DNA from: Novosphingobium chloroacetimidivorans
GTDB taxonomy: Bacteria; Pseudomonadota; Alphaproteobacteria; Sphingomonadales; Sphingomonadaceae
Assembly: GCF_014204535.1 (NCBI RefSeq)
Contig: NZ_JACHLR010000005.1
Coordinates: 186,001 to 250,000, forward strand
Reading direction: 5' to 3'
Length of the DNA: 64,000 bases
The position numbers were made by a program, and so were the translations under genes. Below the pieces are notes generated by a model. The model worked only from the letters and a program-made list of their open reading frames with translations. It was not told where the DNA came from and did no database searches. The first letter of the stretch is position 1. Every line of letters starts with the position of its first letter. Positions 7,701-15,949 of the stretch are shown here, piece by piece.

Positions 7701-8681
7701 ATGCGCGTGAGACCAGGCACGATCGTTAAGGGCCTGTGCGGAACCGCGCTGCTTTTCCTGTCGGGATGCAATCGCCACCAGTCCGCTTTGTCGCCATTCG
7801 GTGACGATGCGGCGCGCATCCAGGTCATGACCGTCGTGCTGGTGGCAGGGGCCGTGGTCATCGGCATCGCGGTCGCCGCGCTGATGGTCTGGGCGGTCCG
7901 CCTGCCCGCCAATCGGCTGACCCTGGTTGGAGGCGAGCGCTTCATCCTGATTGCCGGCGGCATTGTCCCGTCAGCCGTGCTGCTTGCGCTGCTGATCTAC
8001 AGCCTGCCCGCCATGCGCCCGCGCGACGTTTCGCCGGGCGACCTGAACGTCGCCGTCACCGGCGAGCAGTTCTGGTGGCGCGTCCGGTACGAACCCCCGG
8101 GCGCCACGCCCCTGACCGATGCCAACGAGATCCGCATCCCTGTCGGTAGAACCGTGCGTCTGCGCCTGTTGGGGGGAGACGTCATCCACAGCTTCTGGAT
8201 CCCGGGACTGGCGGGCAAGGTCGACATGATCCCCGGTCGTGAGAACACCCTGGTGGTGCGGGCGACCAGGCCCGGTGTGTTCCGCGGGCAATGCACCGAG
8301 TTCTGCGGGCTGAGCCATGCACTGATGGCCTTCGACGTGGTCGCCATGCCGCCAGAGGCGTTCGACGCCTGGCTTGCCGGCCAGCAGGCAGCACCGGCAC
8401 GGGCCGCCGCCCCCGGCCAAGCCCTGTTCGCGCAACATGGCTGCGGGGGATGTCACACGATCCGCGGCACGGAGCATGCCGGCACGATCGGTCCGGACCT
8501 CACCCGCATGGGCGCGCGGAGAAGCCTGGGCGCCGGCACCCTGCCTCCGTCCGAAGCGAACATCGCCAGCTTCATCCGCCACCCCGAGCATCACAAGCCC
8601 GGCGTGCGGATGCCGGCCTTCCCGCACATGCCCGAGCGCGAGGCCATGGCCATCGCCCGCTACCTGAAAGCGCTTCGATGA
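7701..8681 (+). CDS. coxB: cytochrome c oxidase subunit II with C-terminal cytochrome c domain
   Basis: The 326-residue product is a caa3-type subunit II. A lipoprotein signal ends at LFLSGC, with Cys23 as the lipid anchor. Two transmembrane helices follow (about 44-66 and 80-100). A periplasmic cupredoxin domain carries the CuA ligands His163, Cys198, Cys202, His206 and Met209 in VIHSFWIPG and CTEFCGLSHALM. Residues 235-326 form a fused cytochrome c with one haem site CGGCH (Cys248, Cys251, His252). It takes electrons from cytochrome c and passes them to subunit I. Its TGA overlaps the next ATG (ATGA), so translation is coupled. Confidence 0.95.
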   Translation: MRVRPGTIVKGLCGTALLFLSGCNRHQSALSPFGDDAARIQVMTVVLVAGAVVIGIAVAALMVWAVRLPANRLTLVGGERFILIAGGIVPSAVLLALLIYSLPAMRPRDVSPGDLNVAVTGEQFWWRVRYEPPGATPLTDANEIRIPVGRTVRLRLLGGDVIHSFWIPGLAGKVDMIPGRENTLVVRATRPGVFRGQCTEFCGLSHALMAFDVVAMPPEAFDAWLAGQQAAPARAAAPGQALFAQHGCGGCHTIRGTEHAGTIGPDLTRMGARRSLGAGTLPPSEANIASFIRHPEHHKPGVRMPAFPHMPEREAMAIARYLKALR

Positions 8682-11191
8682 GCTTGCACGCGCAGGACGA
8701 TCCCGCACTCCGCGAGGCACAGGAAGCGCGGCTGCGAGCGGCATGGCAGCGCCCGACAGGCTGGCTGACGCGCTGGACCGACACCAACAACAACCGCGTC
8801 GGCGTGTGGTACGTCCTGACCGCCTTCGCCTTCATGCTGTTCGCCGGCGTGCTGGCGCTGATCATGCGCACGCAGCTGGCGGTGCCGGACAACGACCTGG
8901 TCGGTGCGTCCACCTTCAACCAGCTGTTCACGCTGCACGGCTCGGCGATGATGTTCCTGTTCGCGGTGCCGATGTTCGAGGCGGTGTCGATCGTCCTGCT
9001 GCCCCAGTTGCTCGGCGCGCGCGACCTGCCCTTCCCGCGCCTCTCCGCCTTCGGATACTGGAGCTTCCTGATCGGCGGCGTGTTCGTGCTCGGATCGATC
9101 TTCTTCGACGCCGCGCCCGATGGCGGCTGGTTCATGTACCCGCCGCTGACGACGCGCACCGACTTGTCGGGCCTGGGCGCCGACATCTGGATGCTGGGTC
9201 TCTCCTTCATCGAGGTCAGCTCGGTCGCCGCCGCGGTGGAGCTGATCGTCGGCGTCCTCAAGTGCCGCCCGCCCGGCATGCGCCTCAACCTGATGCCGCT
9301 CTATGCCTGGTACATCCTGGTCGTGGCGGTGATGATCCTGTTCGCCTTCCCGCCGCTGATCGCGGGCGACATCCTGTTCGAGATGGAGCGCCTGCTCGGC
9401 TGGCCGTTCTTCGATGCGGCGAAGGGCGGCGATCCGCTGCTGTGGCAGCACCTGTTCTGGATCTTCGGGCATCCGGAGGTCTACATCATCTTCCTGCCGT
9501 CGATAGCGCTGTTCGCGATGCTGATCCCGACGTTCTCGCAGCGGCACTTGCTGGGCTATCCCTACATCGTGCTGGCGGCGGTGGGCACCGCGTTCCTCAG
9601 CTTCGGACTGTGGGTGCACCACATGTTCGCGACCGGCCTGCCCAAGATCAGCCTGGCGTTCTTTTCCGCTGCATCGCAGGCGGTGGTGATCCCAACCGGC
9701 ATCCAGATCTTCGCCTTCATCGCCACTCTGGCCGCGGGGCGGGTCATCTTCTCGACGCCGCTGCTCTACGCCACGGGCAGCCTGGCGATCTTCGTCATCG
9801 GCGGCCTGACCGGCGTGATGGTGGCGGTCGTGCCGTTCGACTGGCAGGCGCACGACACCTACTTCGTCGTCGCCCACCTCCACTACGTGCTGATCGGCGG
9901 CACCTTGATGCCCCTGTTCGCCGGGCTGTACTATTACTGGCCACTGGTGACCGGCAAGAAGCTGTCCGACCGGCTGGGCCGAACCGCTTTCTGGCTGCTG
10001 ATGGCCGGCGCCAACCTGACCTTCTTCCCGATGCACCTCTCGGGCCTGATGGGCATGCCCCGCCGCGTCTTCACCTATCCGGAAGAGCTCGGCCTCGCCG
10101 GTCTCAACCTGGCGTCCACGGCGGGCGCATACCTGTTCGCCGTCGGCGTGCTCGTGATCGTGATTGACCTCGCGCTCTCGCCCACGCGCGCCAAGGTGAA
10201 GCGCAACCCCTGGAACGCGGGCACTCTGGAGTGGCTCGCCCTGCCCGAGGACGAGGACTGGGGCATCCGCTCGGTCCCCCTGATCGAGACGCGCTACCCG
10301 ATCTGGGATCAGCCCAACTTCGTGCGCAAGGTGGACGAAGGCCGCTTCTTCCTGCCCGACGCCGAGGAAGGCCGGCGCGAGACGATCGTGACCTCGGTGC
10401 TCGATGCGCGGCCGGTCGCGGTGATCCGGCTGGGCACGCCGTCCTGGTTGCCGATCCTGGCGGCGATCACGGTGGGCGGGGTGTTCATCCTCACCACCTA
10501 CCACCTCTATTGGGCCGCGCTCGGCAGCGGGATCTTGGCGCTGGGCGTTATCCTGCGCTGGCTGTGGACCACCGCCGAGATTCCGGAGAAGCCGTGCAAG
10601 CCGATCGGACATGGGCTGGAGCTGCCGCTCTATGTCGCGGGTCCGGCAGCGCCCGGCTGGTGGGCGGTGTTCATCACCATGCTGGCCGATGCCACAGCGT
10701 TCTCCGGGCTGCTGTTCGGCTACTACTTCTTCTGGACGGTGCACAGCGACTTCCCGCCGCCCAGTGCGGGTCCGGCGCCGACCTGGCCGATCGCGGCGCT
10801 GGCGCTCACCGCCGCAAGCTGGGGCGCGACGATCATCGCGCGCGAGGTGCACCGGCGCGGCCGCGTCGGACTGACCCGCGTGCTGCTGGCGCTGGGCGCG
10901 GCCCTGTCGCTCGCTTCGATCGCGGCAGGCCTCGCCGGCCCATGGCAGGCGCAGCTCGATCCTGCAACGAACACTTACGCGGCGATCGTCTGGACGCTGG
11001 CGATCTGGACGGTAGTGCACTCCGCGGTTGCCGCCATCGCCCAGCTCTATGGCCTGGCGCGCAGCCTGGCGGGCCGCACCACGCCTTCGCACGACGCGGA
11101 CGTGCGCAACATCACGCTGTACCAGCACTTCATGCTGTTCACCGCCGTGCTGACCTGGCTCACGCTCGGGCTGTTCCCGGAGGTGGCATGA
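8678..11191 (+). CDS. ctaD: fused cytochrome c oxidase subunit I-III
   Basis: The 837-residue membrane protein joins the haem-copper catalytic subunit I (about residues 1-560) to subunit III (about 600-837). Ligands are visible: His87 (low-spin haem), His265 with Tyr269 in HPEVY (CuB and the cross-linked Tyr), His314-His315 (CuB), and His400/His402 in VAHLHYV (haems). Glu267 of the HPEVY segment marks an A1-type proton channel. The protein reduces O2 to water and pumps protons. Similar I-III fusions are known in caa3-type oxidases and in the alternative CoxN-type oxidase of Bradyrhizobium. The ATG at 8678 overlaps the subunit II stop; a longer reading frame upstream lies inside the coxB gene. 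Confidence 0.95.
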   Translation: MSLHAQDDPALREAQEARLRAAWQRPTGWLTRWTDTNNNRVGVWYVLTAFAFMLFAGVLALIMRTQLAVPDNDLVGASTFNQLFTLHGSAMMFLFAVPMFEAVSIVLLPQLLGARDLPFPRLSAFGYWSFLIGGVFVLGSIFFDAAPDGGWFMYPPLTTRTDLSGLGADIWMLGLSFIEVSSVAAAVELIVGVLKCRPPGMRLNLMPLYAWYILVVAVMILFAFPPLIAGDILFEMERLLGWPFFDAAKGGDPLLWQHLFWIFGHPEVYIIFLPSIALFAMLIPTFSQRHLLGYPYIVLAAVGTAFLSFGLWVHHMFATGLPKISLAFFSAASQAVVIPTGIQIFAFIATLAAGRVIFSTPLLYATGSLAIFVIGGLTGVMVAVVPFDWQAHDTYFVVAHLHYVLIGGTLMPLFAGLYYYWPLVTGKKLSDRLGRTAFWLLMAGANLTFFPMHLSGLMGMPRRVFTYPEELGLAGLNLASTAGAYLFAVGVLVIVIDLALSPTRAKVKRNPWNAGTLEWLALPEDEDWGIRSVPLIETRYPIWDQPNFVRKVDEGRFFLPDAEEGRRETIVTSVLDARPVAVIRLGTPSWLPILAAITVGGVFILTTYHLYWAALGSGILALGVILRWLWTTAEIPEKPCKPIGHGLELPLYVAGPAAPGWWAVFITMLADATAFSGLLFGYYFFWTVHSDFPPPSAGPAPTWPIAALALTAASWGATIIAREVHRRGRVGLTRVLLALGAALSLASIAAGLAGPWQAQLDPATNTYAAIVWTLAIWTVVHSAVAAIAQLYGLARSLAGRTTPSHDADVRNITLYQHFMLFTAVLTWLTLGLFPEVA

Positions 11192-11568
11192 TCACGCGCC
11201 TGGTCGATCGCATTCAGACACTGCGGGCCACGCTGTGGACGCTGATCGCACCGCCGCTGGTCTGGGCCGCCCACTTCCTGCTCTCCTACCTGTGGGCCTC
11301 GGTCCTGTGCGCCAAGCGCGGCGCCTTCGCCACGGAGCCGGCGCTCTTTTGGGGATGCACGGTGCTCGCGCTCGTCGTGATCGTCGGGTGCGGCGTGATT
11401 GCGCACATCCAGTCGCGCGTGCCCGGCGACAACCCGCCGCATGAGCAAGGCACCAAGGTGGATCGCCTGCGTTTCCTGGCCTATTCGACATTGCTGCTGG
11501 CCGGGCTCAGCTTCATCGGCGTGATCTTCACGGCGGTGCCGGTGCTCTTCCTCACGGACTGCCGGTGA
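11188..11568 (+). CDS. small membrane protein of the oxidase operon
   Basis: The 126-residue protein has three likely transmembrane helices (about 17-40, 49-70 and 94-120) separated by short charged loops. It lies between the subunit I-III fusion and the CtaG-like assembly gene, with ATGA overlap on the left and GTGA overlap on the right. That position matches the small uncharacterised membrane protein (CoxP-like) reported in related alternative oxidase operons. An accessory or assembly role is inferred from context only. Confidence 0.75.
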   Translation: MITRLVDRIQTLRATLWTLIAPPLVWAAHFLLSYLWASVLCAKRGAFATEPALFWGCTVLALVVIVGCGVIAHIQSRVPGDNPPHEQGTKVDRLRFLAYSTLLLAGLSFIGVIFTAVPVLFLTDCR

Positions 11569-12164
11569 AGGCGGCACCCCTCCTTGCTGCCGGCGCGCTG
11601 ATGGCATCGTCGGTGCCCATGGCGAGGCAGGGCGTGACCGGCCACATGGCCGCGCACATGATCGCTGTCGCGCTGGCCGCCCCGCTGCTCCCGGTCGGGC
11701 TGCGTGCCACCGCCTGCGATCCCACGCGCCTCGCGCCGCCATTCGCAAGCGCGCTGGCGATGATGGTGCTTGAACTCGCGGTGGTCTGGTCCTGGCACCT
11801 GCCCGCGGTGCGCGCCGCCGTCGGCCACGATGAGGCGCTGCATCTGCTCGAGCTCGCCTGCTTCCTGATTGTGGGCACGCTGTTGTGGTCCGCCGTGCTC
11901 GCCCCCGGCACGTCGTCGCGCCCCGCTGGCATCGGCGCCCTGCTGCTCACCTCCATGCACATGACGCTGCTGGGCGCGCTGATCGGCCTGGCGCCGCGCA
12001 CGCTGTACCCCACCCTGGCGCACGCGCCATTCGCAGGACTTTCGCCGCTGCAGGACCAGCAACTCGCCGGCGTCGTGATGCTCCTGATCGGCGGCCTCAG
12101 CTATCTGGTCGGCGCGTTGGCGATCCTGCGGCAGCTGCTGGGCGACGAAGGCGAGGCGGCATGA
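11565..12164 (+). CDS. cytochrome c oxidase assembly protein, Caa3_CtaG family
   Basis: The 199-residue polytopic protein matches the Caa3_CtaG family. It has several hydrophobic helices, conserved His residues (GHMAAHM near residue 28 and WSWHLPAVR near 75), SMHMTLLG near 130, and a C-terminal QDQQLAGVVMLL segment. Members help assemble caa3 oxidases, probably in copper delivery to the catalytic subunit. It is unrelated to the Cox11-type CtaG. The start is GTG at 11565, overlapping the previous stop (GTGA), and its own TGA overlaps the next ATG. Confidence 0.88.
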   Translation: MKAAPLLAAGALMASSVPMARQGVTGHMAAHMIAVALAAPLLPVGLRATACDPTRLAPPFASALAMMVLELAVVWSWHLPAVRAAVGHDEALHLLELACFLIVGTLLWSAVLAPGTSSRPAGIGALLLTSMHMTLLGALIGLAPRTLYPTLAHAPFAGLSPLQDQQLAGVVMLLIGGLSYLVGALAILRQLLGDEGEAA

Positions 12165-13204
12165 CTATCAGGATCACCTTGAAAAGAGCGCTGCTTGGCG
12201 TGTTGGCCGTGGTCCTGCTGGCCCTGGCCGTGGGCTGGTCGGGCGCGATCAACGTCGCCGCATCGAGCGGGCACTGGAAGGTCACCGAATGGTTCCTCCA
12301 CTGGGTGATGCGCAACTCCGTGCAGACGCGCAGCTACTGGCAAGCGCCGGAAGGCCCGGCCGACCCCTCGGGCCTGGTCAGCGCCGCGGGGCACTTCGCC
12401 CTTTCCTGCGCCGGGTGCCACGGCGCACCCGGCCAGCGGCCTTCGCCGGTGATGCAAGGGGCGACGCCGCCCGCGCCGAACCTGTCGATCAATGCGCGCG
12501 AATGGACCGACCGCCAGCTGTTCTGGATCCTGCAACACGGCGTCAAGTACAGCGGCATGCCTGCCTGGCCCGCCAAGGGCCGCGAGGACGAGGTGCGGCG
12601 CATGGTCGCATTTGTCCGTCGCCTGCCCGGGATGACGCCGGCGCAGTATCGCGAACTCACCGGAGGGCCCTTCGGGGTCCAGGGCCAGGGCCGTTTCGAG
12701 GCTTGCGCCGGCTGTCACGGCCAGGATGGTCGCGGGCGTGGTCAGCCCGACATTCCCGTGCTGGGCGGACAGCGAGCCGACTACCTGCTTGCGTCGCTGC
12801 GCGCTTACCAGACCGGGCACCGCAACAGCGCCGTAATGGGCAACGCCGTGGCGCCGCTGCCGACTGAGGCGCTGGAGCCGCTCGCACAGCGCTTCGCCGC
12901 CCTCCCCGGCCTTGGCGGATCGCACCCGAGCGCTGCCGATCCGCTGGCGTGGCAGATCATCCACAAGGGCCTGCCCGATCGCGAACTCCCCGCCTGCGCC
13001 AGCTGCCACACGACGGGCAAGCGCTACCCGGTGCTGGAGGGGCAGAAGGCCTCGTACCTCGCGGCGCGACTGCGTGGGTGGCGGGGCGCGAAGGAGACCG
13101 TCGACGCTCGCAAGAGCCACGCGACGATGCCGGTCATCGCCCGCCGCATTCCGGAGGAGCTGATCGACCGGATCGCGAAGGCCTATGCCACGGCCGAGCG
13201 CTGA
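12161..13204 (+). CDS. membrane-anchored triheme cytochrome c
   Basis: The 347-residue protein has an N-terminal transmembrane anchor (about 9-28) and three CXXCH haem sites: CAGCH at 83-87, CAGCH at 182-186 and CASCH at 279-283. It faces the periplasm. The second and third haem domains resemble the diheme c-type cytochromes (class I) that donate electrons to oxidases. As the last gene of the oxidase operon, it is the probable electron donor to the CuA/cytochrome c domain of subunit II. The ATG overlaps the assembly gene stop by 4 nt. Confidence 0.88.
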   Translation: MTIRITLKRALLGVLAVVLLALAVGWSGAINVAASSGHWKVTEWFLHWVMRNSVQTRSYWQAPEGPADPSGLVSAAGHFALSCAGCHGAPGQRPSPVMQGATPPAPNLSINAREWTDRQLFWILQHGVKYSGMPAWPAKGREDEVRRMVAFVRRLPGMTPAQYRELTGGPFGVQGQGRFEACAGCHGQDGRGRGQPDIPVLGGQRADYLLASLRAYQTGHRNSAVMGNAVAPLPTEALEPLAQRFAALPGLGGSHPSAADPLAWQIIHKGLPDRELPACASCHTTGKRYPVLEGQKASYLAARLRGWRGAKETVDARKSHATMPVIARRIPEELIDRIAKAYATAER

Positions 13205-13309
13205 CCAAGACCCGCGCGTCGCAGCTCAGCCGGCGCCGATGATCGGGTCATCCGCCCACCGCGTTGTCTCGCAGATGCCATCGAACTGCGACGAAACCGT
13301 CACGTCGAT

Positions 13310-13364
13310 CCCCTAGCAGACCCCTCGCGCGATCGGGAGCATCGCCGGTCGCACTGCTAGGGGG
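13310..13364 (+). promoter_or_regulatory. inverted repeat that can mask the RBS of the TonB receptor
   Basis: A perfect 10-bp inverted repeat, CCCCTAGCAG at 13310-13319 and CTGCTAGGGG at 13354-13363, brackets 34 nt. The right arm includes the AGGGGG ribosome binding site (13359-13364) of the downstream TTG-start gene. In RNA the stem would close the Shine-Dalgarno sequence, and an extra U-G pair extends it. It looks like a leader that controls translation. Confidence 0.45.
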
Positions 13365-13371
13365 TTTCACT

Positions 13372-15864
13372 TTGAAGAATACGATCACGCTGCGGTACGC
13401 TGCGGCGGTTGCAGCCTTGTGCGCGGCCTCGACCTTCACCAGCGCGCAGGCGCAAGAGGGCTCGGCTCCGGCCAGTGAGGCCGATGCGGCGGACGAGATC
13501 CTCGTGACCGGTCGCCTGGGCACGGTGGCCCAGCGCAAGATCGACGCGAGCTATTCCATCACCGCCATCCAGGACGAGGACATCCGCGCCCGCGCGATCG
13601 ACAACCTGGCGAACGCGCTGCAGACCGTCCCCGGCGTCTGGGCCGACGATTCCGCCGGCGTGACTGCCAACAACACACGCGTGCGCGGCATCCCGCGCGG
13701 CGGCTATGAATCGCTGGCGGTCTACGAGGACGGCCTGCCGATCCAGCACGATCCCGGCATCAACTGGATCAACGTCGACCAGTTCCTGCGCATCGACGAG
13801 ACCTACGCCTCGATCGAAGCCGTTCGCGGCGGTCCCTCCTCCATCTTCGCCGCCAACGCGCCGGGCGGCCTGATCAACTTCATCCCGCGCCAGGGCGCCG
13901 ACACCCTGAGCGGCCTCGTCAAGCTGACGACCGCCGATTACGGCCAGATCCGAGGCGATCTCTGGGTCGGCGGTCCGCTGGGCAACGACGGCTGGCGCTT
14001 CTCGATCGGCGGGTACTACAACAAGGACCAGGGCGTGCGCGATCCCGGGCCGACCGCCAACAACGGCGGCCAGGGCCGGGTGCTGATCTCCAAGGAGTTC
14101 GCCCGCGGCCACTTGTCGTTCGGGGTCAAGTACATGGAGGACAACAACTTCTTCTTCGACGCCATCCCGCTGCTGCGCGAGAGCGATGGAGACATCGTGC
14201 CCCTGCCCGGCTTCAACGGTCATGACGACACGCTGACCGGCGTCCAGGACGGCAACGTCCTGATCCGCACGCCCGAGGGCATCCGCGATGCCGATTTCAA
14301 CCTGTTCAACCAGTCCAGCGACTTGCAGCTGACGATCAAGGGCGACGTCGAGCTGGACGAGATGACCACGCTGCGCGGCGGCTTCCGCTATCGCGACTCC
14401 AAGACCAACCGCAACGCCCGCGGCCTCAACAGCCTGAGCACGCAGACCGCTTTCGTCACGACGGCAATCCGCAACGCAGCACAAAGCGCGTTCGGGCCCA
14501 GCACGCTGCGCTTCGTCTACAACGACGACGGCACCGCCTATCCGGCGAACGCCAACGGCAATGGCCTGATCGGCGTCAACACCTTCCAATCGATCCAGAA
14601 CCCGATCGAGGAGGCGACCGCGCTGATCGAACTCGGCCGCGTGTTCGAGACCGGCATCGGCCGCCACGACGTGAAGATCGGCGCCTACTTCACCACGGCC
14701 GACTGGGCGCATGACCGCAACGACGGCGTGGGCATCACCGAAGTGACGGACAATGCCCGCCTGCTCGATCTCATCGCGGTCAACGCGGCGGGCCAGGTGG
14801 TCGGCCGGGTGACCGACAACGGCATCCAGCGCTACGAGTCCCGCTTCGCCCATGCGATCGGCGGCTACGACGACATCGCCTTCTACATCGCCGACGAGTG
14901 GCAGGTGACCGATCAGCTCCGCATCGACGGCGGCTTCCGCTGGGAGAAGATCTGGATCAAGGGCGTCAGCGAGCGAGTCCGCAACTACAACCTGGGCGAT
15001 CGTACCACTCTGGCGGACGACAGCGTGTCCTACGGTTCGGGCGTGTTCAACAACTTCAACGAGGCGTTCGACGATCACAGCTACACCTTGGGGGTGAACT
15101 GGCAGTTCATGCCCAATGCCGGCGTGTTCGCGCGCTACACCAACAGCTACCGACTGCCGCAGATCGGCCAGTACCGGGACAGCTCGTTGCCCATCGACGT
15201 GCGCAGCCAGTCGATCGAGCAGGCCGAGGGCGGGGTGAAGTTCCAGAACAGCTTCGGCAGCCTGTACGCGACGGTGTTCTACAACTCGTTCAAGGACGTG
15301 CAGTTCACCAACACCTTCCTCGATCCGCAATTCGGCACGCGCCAGGAGGTGAACTACGGCGACGTGCGCACGATCGGCGTCGAGCTGGAGGCCAATGTGC
15401 GACCGGTGTCGTTCTTCGAGCTTTCCGCGACGGGTACCTACCAGGACCCCAAGTTCAAGAACTACACGTACAATACCGCGGTGAACGGCGTGCTGGTGTC
15501 GACCTCGTTCGACGACAATCGTCCGAGCTCGATGCCCAAGGTCATGTTCAGCGTGCGCCCGCAGCTGCGCCTGTTCGACGATCGCCTGCGCTTGCTCGGC
15601 GAGTGGCGGCACGAAGGCAACAAGTTCAACGACGATGCCAACGTCGTGAAGCTGCCCGCGTTCGACGTGTTCAATGCCAGCGTGCAGTTCGACGTGACCG
15701 AGGCGGTGACGCTGTCGGTCAAGGGCAACAACCTCAGCAACTCGCTCGGCCTTGGCCAGGGCGGCGGCGGACAGGCGATCCCGGGGCAGTATGACGGCAA
15801 CGTGATCCTGGCGCGTCCGATCTTCGGCCGCAATTTCCAGGGCTCGGCACTGTTCCGGTTCTGA
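13372..15864 (+). CDS. TonB-dependent receptor
   Basis: This outer-membrane beta-barrel transporter of 830 residues imports a bound ligand using TonB/proton-motive force. The signal peptide ends near SAQAQE, about 28 residues in. A TonB box-like DEILVTGR follows at about residue 42, then the plug domain with VRGIPRGG and EAVRGGPSS motifs. The barrel repeats end in the aromatic terminus SALFRF required for outer-membrane insertion. Substrate is unknown; siderophores, sugars or aromatic compounds are possible. The TTG at 13372 is preferred because a strong AGGGGG lies 7 nt upstream and a signal peptide follows; the longer ATG frame adds an Arg-rich, non-secretory extension. Confidence 0.9.
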   Translation: MKNTITLRYAAAVAALCAASTFTSAQAQEGSAPASEADAADEILVTGRLGTVAQRKIDASYSITAIQDEDIRARAIDNLANALQTVPGVWADDSAGVTANNTRVRGIPRGGYESLAVYEDGLPIQHDPGINWINVDQFLRIDETYASIEAVRGGPSSIFAANAPGGLINFIPRQGADTLSGLVKLTTADYGQIRGDLWVGGPLGNDGWRFSIGGYYNKDQGVRDPGPTANNGGQGRVLISKEFARGHLSFGVKYMEDNNFFFDAIPLLRESDGDIVPLPGFNGHDDTLTGVQDGNVLIRTPEGIRDADFNLFNQSSDLQLTIKGDVELDEMTTLRGGFRYRDSKTNRNARGLNSLSTQTAFVTTAIRNAAQSAFGPSTLRFVYNDDGTAYPANANGNGLIGVNTFQSIQNPIEEATALIELGRVFETGIGRHDVKIGAYFTTADWAHDRNDGVGITEVTDNARLLDLIAVNAAGQVVGRVTDNGIQRYESRFAHAIGGYDDIAFYIADEWQVTDQLRIDGGFRWEKIWIKGVSERVRNYNLGDRTTLADDSVSYGSGVFNNFNEAFDDHSYTLGVNWQFMPNAGVFARYTNSYRLPQIGQYRDSSLPIDVRSQSIEQAEGGVKFQNSFGSLYATVFYNSFKDVQFTNTFLDPQFGTRQEVNYGDVRTIGVELEANVRPVSFFELSATGTYQDPKFKNYTYNTAVNGVLVSTSFDDNRPSSMPKVMFSVRPQLRLFDDRLRLLGEWRHEGNKFNDDANVVKLPAFDVFNASVQFDVTEAVTLSVKGNNLSNSLGLGQGGGGQAIPGQYDGNVILARPIFGRNFQGSALFRF

Positions 15865-15879
15865 GCTTGAAGTGACGCA

Positions 15880-15920
15880 GAGGCACGTCACCCTCGCCCT
15901 GTGCGAGGGTGACGTGCCTC
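15880..15920. promoter_or_regulatory. 18-bp perfect hairpin between TonB receptor and PI-PLC-like gene
   Basis: Arms at 15880-15897 and 15903-15920 are perfectly complementary over 18 bp, with loop CCTGT. No T-run follows on either strand, so it is not a classic intrinsic terminator. It sits 16 nt after the receptor stop and 29 nt before the next ATG. It may stabilise the upstream mRNA or attenuate transcription into the next gene. Confidence 0.6.
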
Positions 15921-15949
15921 CCGATAGCTGCATACCAGAGGGATCTATC

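Noticed and set aside
7139..7778. Several mid-size frames in the gap before the oxidase operon
   Set aside because: Products on both strands are Arg/Ser/Pro-rich, overlap one another and show no recognisable motif or convincing RBS.
8660..11128. Long minus-strand open frame (822 codons) opposite the oxidase subunit I-III gene
   Set aside because: Arg/Gln/His/Gly-rich shadow of a GC-rich membrane protein gene, with no domain and no RBS.
15880..15920. Intrinsic terminator for the TonB receptor
   Set aside because: The stem is strong but no T-run follows on either strand, so it is reported as a hairpin of unknown role.
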